Positions 28,031 to 40,307 of a DNA stretch of 64,000 bases are shown here, piece by piece; within the stretch, counting starts at the first letter, position 1, and the number at the start of each line of letters is the position of its first letter. The position numbers were made by a program, and so were the translations under genes. The notes under the pieces were generated by a model. That model saw only the letters and a program-made list of their open reading frames with translations. It searched no databases and was not told the DNA's origin. The stretch is from Stichopus chloronotus (lineage: Eukaryota > Echinodermata > Holothuroidea > Aspidochirotida > Stichopodidae): the NCBI GenBank assembly GCA_021234535.1, contig CM037843.1, forward strand, positions 9,856,979 to 9,920,978, written 5' to 3'.

Positions 28031-28193
28031 AGAGTGCTTTAAAATATCACACATTTGTTCTAACTACGCCGGCCTGGGGCGCTCGGTTGTAGCCGACACT
28101 GGTGCATTCAATAAAAGCAAATCGCCAGACTACCAGCAGGCACAAAGTTCATTGAAAATTCCACTCCACGAAAAATGTTTGAAAATTTTTTGA
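28031..28193 (+). CDS. candidate terminal exon, unrecognised
   Basis: A very pyrimidine-rich acceptor (ttgtctgcctttgtcattcaatttag) precedes a phase-2 frame of 53 codons with TGA at 28191-28193. The first half is cysteine-containing (ECFKISHICSNYAGLGRSVV) and the middle is polar (FNKSKSPDYQQAQSS). The GC content rises within the exon compared with its flanks. There is no partner exon and no family match. It ends 3.7 kb upstream of the Ig receptor and probably belongs to a separate gene, if real. Confidence 0.28.
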
Positions 28194-31100
28194 AATATGT
28201 ATTATATAAATACATAATATATTTAATACAAAAATATATTTTTATGGTCATTTCGTGCAAAATGAGACATTTAGTCAGATTCCAAATGGCTAACCATCAC
28301 TATCACTGCCACAAAACTTTCTGAAGCCACCCCTATCCTTTGACCCCCCCCCCCCCCCCGCCCACCGGGCAGGGCGGCGCTCATAACATACTGGCAAAGC
28401 GCTATACAGCCATTATTCAAGATCACTTAGCTAGAGCCGTATATCTTTGTTTGCATCACTGACTTAATTGAACTTAGCAATGATAACATTTCTCAAGAGA
28501 CTCTATTGAAAATTATGATATTTGGATTATTCATTGTTATAGACATTGATTAATAAAAATTAAAAGCTATTAGCAACTCTCTCTGATGTAGTAACAACAG
28601 TGGAAAATTGAACTGATCCAGTGACTGCCTGTCGTTTACGTCTGTGAGCTTATACATAGAGGCACTAACGGAGGGCGGTATTCACAAAACATCACAGCGA
28701 GTAATTTGTTATATTTTTTTTGTGTGTGGTGTAATAACAATACGACTAGATTTATACATTGTCTTACCTATAACAATCACAAACCTTTTAACATAAGTTG
28801 TTATGAAATTTATGTCGGTGAATCATTTTAAGACTTTGTCGAAACTCGAAAAAAGTAACTCGAAACAACTGTCACTTCATTAAATAATGAGTCGAGAAGG
28901 TTGCACTCTCATCCTAATCATTATCATTTTGTATATTCTATGGTTAACCAGTTGCGTTTGTGGTTCTCACCACTTTGCCGAAATGAAATTGATTGAAATC
29001 ATGAAGATATTGCATTAATAACGTGATAGTGACGCAGAATATTAGTATAGGCTGTTGTCACCTCCCATACCGTATGTAACATAGGCTACTTATGCTGTCA
29101 GATTAACACAAAGACGACCTTTATTGACGCATCCCTGTGATTGGTCAACTCTTACCCTTCTTTTTACGCCATGAGTTGATTGGTCGTAGTATTCTGCGCC
29201 ACCGTCGTAGTTTTAATTTAAACGTTTCATGTTGTAATTCTATAATTGCTTTATATAAGGTTTCCAGATGTAGTAGTATGATTTACAGTAATATTTGATG
29301 GCAAAATGACAAGGAAAAAACATGTTTTTATCCTTTATTTTTCATATTCTTAGTTTAAGATAGCATTCTTTTTTTTTGCTTGCAAATTGATACTTTTACT
29401 CTCATATCAACTTGAGGTTGCTTTCGAAGAACAACATTTGCTCGATGTAAGGCGACATAACATCTTTCAACTGTCAAAGCATTCTATCATATTCCTTTTC
29501 TAAGTTCTTTTCTGTTTTTTCTTCTTTTTTTTTCGCCATCTTCTTTTTATTCTGGTTCTGAATTGTCCTCATCTTTTGAAATGTCAAGATACACGAAGGT
29601 TTCCTATCTCTTTCATTACTCTCAAGCTTTCAAGAAACACGCTCAGAGGTATCATCTGTCGATGATAAAAACCTGTCCGTGAAATCTACCTCTCTGCTCA
29701 TGGTGAAATATCAACTGAGCACCAAAATGAAGTACACAGGATTTTGAACTTACCACCCAGCTTTCGGGAAATATAAAATCTCATCATGTTGCTCTAATTT
29801 GTTTTGCTATCGATATAGGTGAAGCAGATTGGTAGGTCTTGAAAGAAGGACGAAGCTTGCCAGTCAGGCATATAGGACAGAATGGTCTAAGGTTAAACGG
29901 TCAAAGGGTCGACAAAATTTAAAGGAAAAGCATCTAAGCGTTGCGTTTCCTTTGATCTGTAGTTTAATATTCTTCGAAACATATTCTTAATTTAAAGTCG
30001 ATGATGTCGACCCCTGGAGTGAAATACGTGATGAAGTAGCGTAGTTTGCAACCCCCCCCCCCCCACACCTGTCATGCGCAAACCCACCTGCATCCATTCC
30101 CCCACATTGCTACCCATCACTTCAACATATCAACTTAGGCTATTTCCAGTGAATACGAAGTTAACATTTAGTTGGTGTAATGATTCACTGTAGACTCATG
30201 ATAAACTAACTATTCTCACGTGTCCAAATACAAGAACGTCCTGGAGAGAGCAAAAGCGACCTCAACAAATTTGCTCTCTTAATCTTCACCAACCTCTGTT
30301 TCACTCTCAGGCTCCCCATCGATCCCCTTGACTTCACCTCTCTCTCTCCCTCTTTCGTTCTTACAATGGCGGCAAAACTTGTGAACTGAAACCCATTTTT
30401 AGTGCCATTTTTTGTTTCTTTTACAATGTATCATATTTACCAAAGAAAACGGAGAACGAAACAAAATTACACGTACATACAATCTCGGACCACTCACATG
30501 TGAATATTGTTTTTCAAAACCACTTAATCTCAACAAGTGCCTTCTGCATCCCGGAATCCCACTGGGTATCAGTTGAATACCAAAAGAGAGTGAAATTGTG
30601 GACTGTAATTTAAGTGCCATTTTGTGCAGTTGTAACAGCTTCATGGAGTACAAGACCTCGTCCCTATGAGATACCTATAGGTTTTCCTCCTAGTGTTTTC
30701 TTGATGTGCATCACATACCGTGAGGCTATATCTGACTAACTAATGGTAATTAATTATTGACGTTGGGAACGCGAAAGGTCAAGAAGCCAATTGAACTGAC
30801 AAACACCCTGAAGTTGGCAAACTGGAGTAAGCATTGATAGGAAAACACGGAAATGCCAATTCTCAGATTATCCCTATATAAAAGTACGAAACTATGAACA
30901 ACTTTATTATGAATACACTGAGAAAAATAATGCCATCTCTAGTACATGTGAAAGGTCAGTGTGATTCATGTTGTTACTCTGTTTATAGTGATTATGAGAA
31001 AGGGAAAGTATTTTGATATTAACTTTTAAGTATCACTAACAACGTTCAAGTGCAACTTGACTTATTTCCATCAGTTTTACGAGCGTTCCAAACAGTTTCT

Positions 31101-31942
31101 ATGGGAAATTATGCAGCACATCACAAGCAGTTTGATCACAGTGTCCGACACAGATTGTGCCTTATATATGTTGTAATATGAATACCGTGTTACTTCAATG
31201 TATTTTAAACTGAATATGGTGTGTCATACGTGATTTTTCTTCATCTATATGAATGTCGGACGGTTTTATTGAATCTCGTGGGCCAGGCCTCCGTCAATAT
31301 ATATGCGATGTAAAGAGGTAAGAAGTTCCGATACAGGTTTCACTTTTATTACCTCATTCTGTGTTGTATGTTCAACATGCTAACAATAATGACTTTCTTA
31401 GGACTGAGAAAGAAAGCATTTAAGTTCTACGATGTAACATATCTATTATTTTTATGACTTTGCTTATTTTACTTTTGTTAATGGTTAAGCACTTTCTGTC
31501 AATGGCAAAGTTAAATATTTCTACAGCAAGTAAATATATACTGTATAGGTACCATCAAAATTCGACAACAAGATTGTGTACTTGTATACAAGTTTCATCC
31601 CAAACCTCAGGATACTTTGAATAATCTCAACAGGTGGTTGCAACCAGCCGAAGTGATTATCTGTCATACAGCAAATACCAAAAAAAAGACAGAAATATTT
31701 TCAAGAGTAGTTGTGTTCAAAATGAGGATACCTTTCAGAAAAGATAAGTCTAACAAATTTGGTGAGATACAGTATTCTTCGGTTATAATTTTAATAAGTA
31801 AAAATAGGTTTCCCAATTTCTCAGATACGTCATTGATGATAAAAAAAATATATGAGTGAATATATATTTACTTATTTTAGCAGTTTCTTACAGTGGGAAA
31901 TTTGATTTTTATGCCCTTTCTTATGTAAATTTCACCATAGAC
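28194..31942. other. non-coding stretch upstream of the Ig receptor
   Basis: No supported exon. A C17 tract lies near 28344-28360 and C tracts near 30050-30063. Two CCAAT-type sites (ATTGGTC, about 29150 and 29180) sit about 2.7 kb upstream of the receptor start, too far to call a promoter. No TATA box is evident close to 31943. Confidence 0.4.
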
Positions 31943-34900
31943 ATGTCGTTCTTCAATGGAACTTCCATGAGTCGGTTATTGATGTTAGCGTGCATTTCGA
32001 TGGTTCTCACACTGGCAGGTACGTTGAAATGAATAAACGCAAAAAAAAAAAAATGAATAAACGCAGCAAAAATGTGTCTAGTTATTTAGATTATTGTGAA
32101 GAAATTGATTTTCCACTATCCCGATAAACTATTAGTGGGTGAATGACGTCATCGATACATTTCATCTGATGAAACAGTGAGACAGCTAAAACATTCATGA
32201 ATATATAATTATGCATATGTATTGCTTATAACGTTACTACAGATGTAAGTGTAGCGCGTTGTTGCATACTAACACAACCATTCAAATTCGGTGTTTTTCA
32301 AATGTGTATAACTTGGCATAAAGTAATCAAAAGAGTATGTAAGTACAAAGGCTAAGAATGATCGAAAATATTTAAGATAATTCATTTAAACTGCAATTTG
32401 TAAATTACATCAGTGCATTTCATTTGCAGAACATCACGACGATGAAATAACAGCCGCAGTGGGTACTACAGCTACAGTGACGTGTTTATATTCGACCGTA
32501 GCAGAGGAATTTACCATTGGTTGGTCATTTAGCGGAACAACCATCTGTGTGATAAGTTATCCTACCTTAAAATGTCAGAAAGGGACAAAATTTGAGGCAA
32601 CGGTAGATCAAGATGGGATGAAGGTCAATCTGCATATATCAAACGTGACATTCGATGATGCTGGACAATATAAGTGTTTAAGAATACCAAAAGAGGATAC
32701 TGCTGAGCCATTTTTTGCTTCACTAAACGTCCGAGGTAAATTACTTTTGTTTTAAAACGAAATAACATTTCGACAAGTAATGAATCTATAGTTTACGCAT
32801 ATGCCAATCCTAGTGAGTGAGTCAAGTACATTTCCTGATTGACTTTTATTGCTTTATATGTCTTTTTGATAGTCTTTTTATTGTTTTATTTGTCATTCCT
32901 CGTGCGTTTCTATTGTTTTTTTTTTTTGTGTCTCTCCCTATTGTCTATTTATTATTTTATTTGTCTGTTTTCATTACCTTTTTATCGTTTATTTGTCTCT
33001 TCTTCTTGTCTTTTTATTGTCTTTCTATTGTGTTATTTGATCGTTGTATTTTTATCATACTTACATGTAAACAGGTGACGTCACTTTAATGGCAAATGAT
33101 GGCATTAAAGAGGGCGAACGGCTATCAGCCCAGTGCTGTGTAAAAAGTACAGAAGAGTTGAATTGGACAGACTTCAACTGGTTTTGGGATAACGGCTCTG
33201 AAATCTCCGTGGACAGATTTGGGAGAGTAACTGACTTTGGCAACAGTTCAAAGTATTGTGAAAACATAACCCTCAATGCCACACGGCATTTACACGCAAA
33301 ACGTCTGGGTTGTCTGATTTCTACCAGGCTAAACAGCTCCACCACGAAACCTTTGAATATTAATTGTAGGGTTCAACTTCAGTCTTTTGCTTACCATGAT
33401 ATTACATAAGCACTTATCTTTAATCATTAGTTGATATCAAGAAATCCCTTGCACAGCTGGAGAATAACGCCTCCTTGTATATCACAGGTACCCAAAGAGA
33501 ACAAAAATGAAACTGCATTGGTAACTATGGGAATAGCTCATAGGTTCGATGATGTTTGTGGACATTTACTTTGTAGACAATGACGGTTATTGTCTTTTGT
33601 ATTTATTATCAATCTATCAATAGATCCTGCAAGTGTGCACCTGGTGCCGATGGCAAATACATCATTTTTTGGACTAGATGAAAGCAACCACTTCGCTACG
33701 ATTGTATGTCGGTGTGATGGACACCCTCCTCCGACGGTGGAGCTCCAAATCAAGAATGGCAGGAGTAAATGGGTGACGATGAACGACACCTTAGAGGATG
33801 TAAATGACAATACATGGACCTTCTCATACAATATCTCCAACGAGAGGCAGAGTGTTGTCAAGTGCGTTGCCAGAAATGGCATTAATGAACCAGCGGAAAC
33901 CGAAGTCATTATCATAAAGAGAATAGGTGAGAACGAAGGATGAAAGTTCGGTGAAAACAAAAAAGTTGCTAAAACTAAGTACTAGAATACTCATCATCGA
34001 GGTCACATGTCAGACAAAAAAGGAAGTAGAAGAGGCCTTTACCACCCCCTTGCCTCCACATACAGACAAAAAGTAACCTTCTGACTCGAAGTAAGATTTT
34101 TCAGGGTACCCTTTTAGACATTATCCCATCCCCGCAATGTAAGAGGCTTGAGTGCTCCCTGGGTCATGTTCTCTTCATCATAGAAACTTGCTGAAAAACG
34201 ATTTTTATTGTATTGCATTAGTATACATGTTAGTTATTACTTGGAGTATAGATGTGTATCATGAATCGAAGTAGAACAGGTATTACACTGACAGTACCTA
34301 CAAAAATCTGTTACTGCTGGGGTCGTTTCTCTTTGACAGGTCCGCCGCCATACGTGACTATGATTTCAGTCACAGAAGTTTGTAGAAACGACGTACATGA
34401 TGCTTATATACTCTGCAAAGGTGAAGGAAACCCGACACCAGATATTCATCTGCAACGGTTTACGGATGAGTTCGGTTGGGAGACAATTCGCATGGAAAAA
34501 AGTGATATGGAGAAAACGGAAAATGAATCAGGCGCCTTCTGGAAATTTCACATCATAGAGGATTACTCTTTGGAGGACATTCAATATAGATGTGTTTCAT
34601 ATGGATCAAATAGCGAAGTTTCGTTCACTTTAAATGTAACCTTGACCTCTCGATGTACAGAGAAAATGATAGCAAGTGAGGATCGGTATCTCAATTTTAT
34701 TCATATTACTATTACCACTTGATACAAAAGTGAGACAAAAGTTTGAATAATAACTTCAAATGTGAAGGAAATCCTCTCTTTACAGCTATTGTCAAATCCT
34801 GGATACTAACAAACCTCCAAGAGGTAATTTGTGGATTTCTTGGATTTCTGCTCTTACTAGTGGTCATCGCAATCTTAATAATGAAGAGAGGTTAGTATTA

Positions 34901-37900
34901 ATACTTGTGATATGTTTAAATAGTAATTATTTATATATATATATATATGTATATATATATACATACATATATATATATACATATGTATATATATATATGT
35001 ATACATATATACGTATATATATATCAGTCACAAAAACGAGGATGGCTGTCGATCTCTAAAGTCGACACGTTAAGTGGCTCTCCTTTTTTTCGCCGATTAT
35101 TCCACCCTTTTCAACAGTTGGGAAACGGAATTGTCCCTTTTTACTACACATTGCACCTTTTGGACATATGGAAGTGTTTTTCTGTGTAAATAATGCCGGC
35201 TGGGAGACCGAAAGGAAGCAAAAATAAACCAAAGGAACCGCCCAGTAAGTCTACCTTATTTAATACACGTAGTAAGGCTACAACATTAATTACTCAGCCT
35301 AGCCTTCAGCCTACCACAATGGCCACCTCACATACTACTTTGGAACAGTCTATTGACGAAGCAATTGAGAAAATTCTTCAGAAAGTAGCTTCTGACCTGA
35401 AGACAATGAAAAGAGATTTTATGCATGCTTTAAATGAGCATGATAAAAGGCTTAAAGTTCTAGAAACTGAAAACGTACGTCTCAAGGCTCAATGTGAGAA
35501 CCTCGGAAAAGAGCTACAAGATCAAGTAAAGTTGGGAGAAACGCATTCGGAGGAGTTAAATAAGCTTGAAAGATGCTCACGAAGGAATAATATTAGAATC
35601 ATCGGATACCCAGAAAGGGATCAGGAAAATTGCGATACAATTGTTTCTGAGGTTCTACAGAAGGTCGGGCTTGAACACTGTAAGCTTGAGCGGTCACATC
35701 GTGATGGGAGACGTATCCCCGGTAAACCGAGACACATTATCGCCAAATTGACTTATTACAAAGACAAAGTATTTCTTATGAAGAATGCACGTAGATCCCT
35801 TGCCAACGAGCGCTTTTTTATCGTCGAGGACTTAACTATAAAAGATTTGAATGAAAAACGACGTTGGAAAGACGAGGTATCCCGATTATTCGCAAATGGT
35901 ACTTTCCTTCATTTTTCTGGGGGTCGATGGAGAACCAGGGATGGTCGTCCGTACCCATTTCAGTCATCTTAATTATTGTATTAAATTGCGTTGGAAATTT
36001 TATTTGTTTGACGTTGATTTTCTTTTCATTCATGGGCCACACACGTCCTCGTTTACGCTTTTTGTCGGCTGGACTTTTGCCCCATGCAGGACTCGGCAAG
36101 TTTGGTTGATTTGACTCTTTTTCTCTTTTTTCCTTTCTTTTTTCACTTCAACATTGATCTTCAATACTTGGTAGATTATATATGTATCATAATCTTTGCT
36201 CTATCTCTTAGAACGAAAGGTGTGGTACTCGTTAGCAACGATCACTTTAACTTCATTTCAAGTTTTAACAACATTAAAATTTACATTATTGTTTACTACC
36301 TATACCCTCTAGCTATTATCTTATTGACAGCTCATTTCAGTGTGCTTATATTTTTATGGATCAGACTTCTTGTGATCCTTTATGGAGTCCCTTAAACTGG
36401 TTACATATAATGCTAGAGGTTTAAGACAGTCCTCAAAACGTAGACAGGTTTTTGCCTTTCTTCACGCTCAAAAATTTGACGTCATCCTGTTACAAGAAAC
36501 CCATAGTGCCATGGGAGATGAAAATTACTGGCGAAGCGAGTGGGGTGGGAAAATTTTCTTTTCCCATGGTTCTGTGCGTAGCAAAGGTGTTTGCATTCTT
36601 TTTAAACCCACTTTAAATGTTCACGTTATTAAAGTTGACTGTCATGTGGATGGCCGTTACATAATTCTTGATGTAGATATTGCAGAATGCATTCTAACTT
36701 TGGTGTGCCTTTACGGACCCAACGTAGATCAGACGATCTTTTTCCAAAATTTCATTCGCCTATTGGATACCTTTACTGGTGAGAATATTGTCTTTGGGGG
36801 GGATTTTAATTTTGTTTTGAATTTAGACTTAGATAAGAAACTAGGGAATCGTCGTACTAATTACAAAGCCCGTGAGGAATGTTTTAGACTTATGGATTAC
36901 TATGATTTGATCGACATTTGGCGTGAGTGTAACCCCTTTTTAAAGAAATTTACGTGGAAATCGAATATTTTTCCCGGTCTTTTCTGCCGTCTCGATTTTT
37001 TCTTATTTCAAGACACTTAAAATTGAATGTACGCTCAGATGGGCTTATTCCAGGTTTTCGATCTGATCATTCTTTTGTTTTATTGGTTTTGGGTATTGGC
37101 ACAGTTAAGAGAGGCCCAGGGTTTTGGAAGATTAATAATTCTCTATTAAATGACGATAATTATTTGCATTTATTAAATACGGTATTAACCAGAGAATTAG
37201 CAACCACTCGGAATCTTAATCCTTCATCTAGATGGGATTTTATTAAATATATTGTACGTACGGAAACTTTGCCTTATAGTAAAAATTTAGCCGCAGATAG
37301 GAGAAGGTATGAAAAACAGCTTATTTCCCATATCTCTGCGTTGGAAAACGATTTGTATTCTGATTGGTCAGATGAAGCAAATTCCTCCTTATTGGAGGCA
37401 CAAAATAAACTTCATCAATTGTATGACTATAAATTAAAGGGTATTCTTGTGCGTTCAAGAGCTCGATGGGTTGAGTAGGGGGAAAAAAGTACTAAATATT
37501 TTCTGAACTTAAAAAATCGTAACAGGAACTCTACTTTAATCCAAAAAATTCGTCAGGAAGATGGTACAACTTTGACAAAAGAAAAAGACATTTTAACTGC
37601 TTTGGAATCTTTTTACAGGTCTCTTTATTCTGCGGGTGATCACAATTCAGATGTCTTTTTTAATACCTTACAACCTGACAAAACATTAGATGATGAGCAT
37701 TCTCGCCTTTGTGACGGCCCTCTTACTCTTGAAGAATGTAAAGCTGCCCTCGATAGTATGCCGCTAGACAAATCTCCGGGTAGTGATGGTCTTAGTGTTA
37801 ATTTCTATAAACATTTCTGGCATCTGGTTGGTCAATCTTTGGTTGATTCCCTTAATTTTTCGTTCTTTATTGGAGAACTTTCCCCCGAGCAGAGACGTGG

Positions 37901-40233
37901 TGTAATTACTCTTATCCCCAAACCTGGTAAGGATCCATCCATGCTGAAAAATCTTAGACCTATTTCATTACTTAATTCTGATTACAAAATTGGTGCTAAG
38001 GCTCTTGCTAATCGCATGAAGCTTGTCTTGCCTTCCCTTATTGGTCATCAACAAACTGATTTCCTTAAAGGTAGGTTTATAGGTGAAAATATTAGATTTA
38101 CCCTTGATCTTATTGAGCATTGTTCTACTTTTGATAAAGCTGGTTTCATTTTTCTCTTAGATTTTGAGAAAGCTTTTGATAAAATTGACTGGAACTTTTT
38201 GTATAATACTTTACATGCTTTTAAGTTTGGTAATAATTTTATTCGTTGGATCAAGACTTTTCACCACAAAAGCTACAGCCGAGTTTTCAATAATGGGTAT
38301 TCTTCGGGTGACTTTATCTTAGGAAGGGGGGTACGTCACGGTTGCCCACTTAGCCCCTACCTTTTCTTACTTTGTGCTGAGGTTTTGGCTCAGGTTATTT
38401 TTCATAACAATGTTATCAGAGGTCTTAGCATTTTTAATAATGAAGTAAAACTTTTACAGTATGCCGATGATACGACATTGTTTTTGGATGATACCGCCGA
38501 TTCTCTCAAAGAAGTTATTCGTACACTTGAAAATTTTTACGTCGTTTCTGGTTTAAAGATTAACTATGATAAGTCGATTTTGTTCCCTTTAGGTCCCTAT
38601 GTTAACTGTAAACCAGCATTTATTAATGATCTTCCAGTGACTTGGTCAAAAGGTCCGGTTACTTTGTTAGGGGTTTCTTATTCTACTAATCGCGAGGACC
38701 TTTTTACTCTTAATTTTCCACCCAAGCTCTCTCGGCTAAAACAGTCACTTAACCTTTGGTCTATGAGGGACCTTACTCCTGTTGGTAGAAGTATCCTTAT
38801 TAAAACGTTCGGTCTTTCTCAACTTGTTTTCCTTTTCCTTGTTCTTCCAAATCCTCCAAAGACTTTTATTCGTAAGCTTAATCAAATAATTTTTAATTTT
38901 ATTTGGGGTAACAAACAAGAAAAAATTAGTCGGCTGACTATCACTAATCCCATTAGGCGCGGGGGCATGAATGTAATCCATCTAGACTTCTTTTTTGCAG
39001 GTTTAAAATGCACATGGGTTCATCGTTATATTAATGACAGACCAGGTTACTGGAAGCTGTTTTTTGATTATTTTCTCTCTCGATATGGTAAAAGTTTTCT
39101 TTTCAATTGTAACTGTAAGAATGGGGACGTTATGATTAAAAATCAATTCATTGCTGATGTTGTTAAATCATGGCAAGGTGTGTCGTTTAAAGTTCCAGAC
39201 ACTCAATTTGATAATCAAATTATTTGGAATAATTCTTGTATTAAAGTCAATAATAACATTATTTTCTATCGTTTTTTGTTTGAAAAGGGAATTATTTACA
39301 TACGTGATCTTTTAAATCGTGATGGTAAGGGAATTTGTTATAATGGTTTTATAAATAAATATAATTTACTGCGGTGTCCTTTTACGCTATATTGGGGTAT
39401 TATAAAGGCGATACCGGTTCATTGGAAAGTTGCGTATAATTTAGATGCTGATATCATTGACAATTACAACGAACATCTCTTACATACGTTTAGGGTCACT
39501 TTACGTGCTTCAAAATTCATCTATGATAATTACATTTTAAACTTAGGGTGCAATTTAAAGGCAGTCTCAAAATGGAATAACTTTTTTCAATATGACGAAA
39601 AAACGTGGGAATCGATTTTTCGCTCCCCCTGGTATTCTGTTCGTGAAGTAAAAATTCAGTTTTTCCATTATCGTTTTATTCACCGTATTCTTGGTACGAA
39701 CAGATTATTATTTCTTAAGAACTTAATTGAAAGTCCCCTTTGTACCTTTTGTAAAAGAGAAGAAGAAACATTAGATCATTTGTTTTGGAGCTGCCACATA
39801 GTATCTTCTTTTATTTTAGACGTAGAACATTGGTTTTTGAATCGTCAATTTACTTTGTCAAAAGAAGATATTTTCTTTGGTTATTGTAGATATATTAAAC
39901 ATCCTTTCAATTTTCTTATTTTGCATTTAAAGTATTACATATTCCAATGCAAACAAAAAGGCGAAATTCCTAATATTAACGAATTTTCGTATAAACTAAA
40001 ATTTCTATTAGAGGTTGAAAAGCAGATATCTAAAAGAAGCAAAAGTAAACATTTCTTTCATTATGATATTTTATGTAGGTCGTTTAATGTACAACTTACT
40101 TAATGTACAATCATTTCGATAAGACGTTGCTTGATACTTGTATGAACATTTGGATGCTCATGTAAATATTTGCTATTGAAAAACACTTTAGAAACGATGA
40201 TCAATAAACGGAGGTGAAAATAAAAAAAAAATG

Positions 40234-40307
<74 letters not shown>

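Larger units (their letters stand above)
35025..40230 (+). mobile_element. Tx1/L1-clade LINE retrotransposon, near full length
   Basis: A 5.2 kb non-LTR element with about 165 bp of 5' leader, ORF1 (35193-35972), a 409 bp spacer, a broken ORF2 (36382-40103), a 3' UTR with AATAAA near 40203 and an A-rich tail (AAAATAAAAAAAAAA). It lies sense to the Ig receptor, in the intron after the transmembrane exon. TA tracts abut both ends, so a target-site duplication cannot be told from the microsatellite. APE-type endonuclease plus L1/Tx1-like ORF1 and a C-terminal cysteine/histidine motif place it in the L1/Tx1 group. Some Tx1 lineages are known to insert into microsatellites. Exact 5' boundary is uncertain by some tens of bases. 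Confidence 0.93.

Noticed and set aside
32817..33089. Two long + strand frames rich in F, L and Y
   Set aside because: They lie over the T-rich intronic repeat before the Ig2 exon and are not coding.
33538..34006. Minus-strand frames opposite Ig3
   Set aside because: Shadows of the + strand Ig exon; no splice or family support.
35973..36395. Several open frames in the LINE spacer
   Set aside because: Overlapping frames in the ORF1-ORF2 spacer with hydrophobic random composition; not separate genes.
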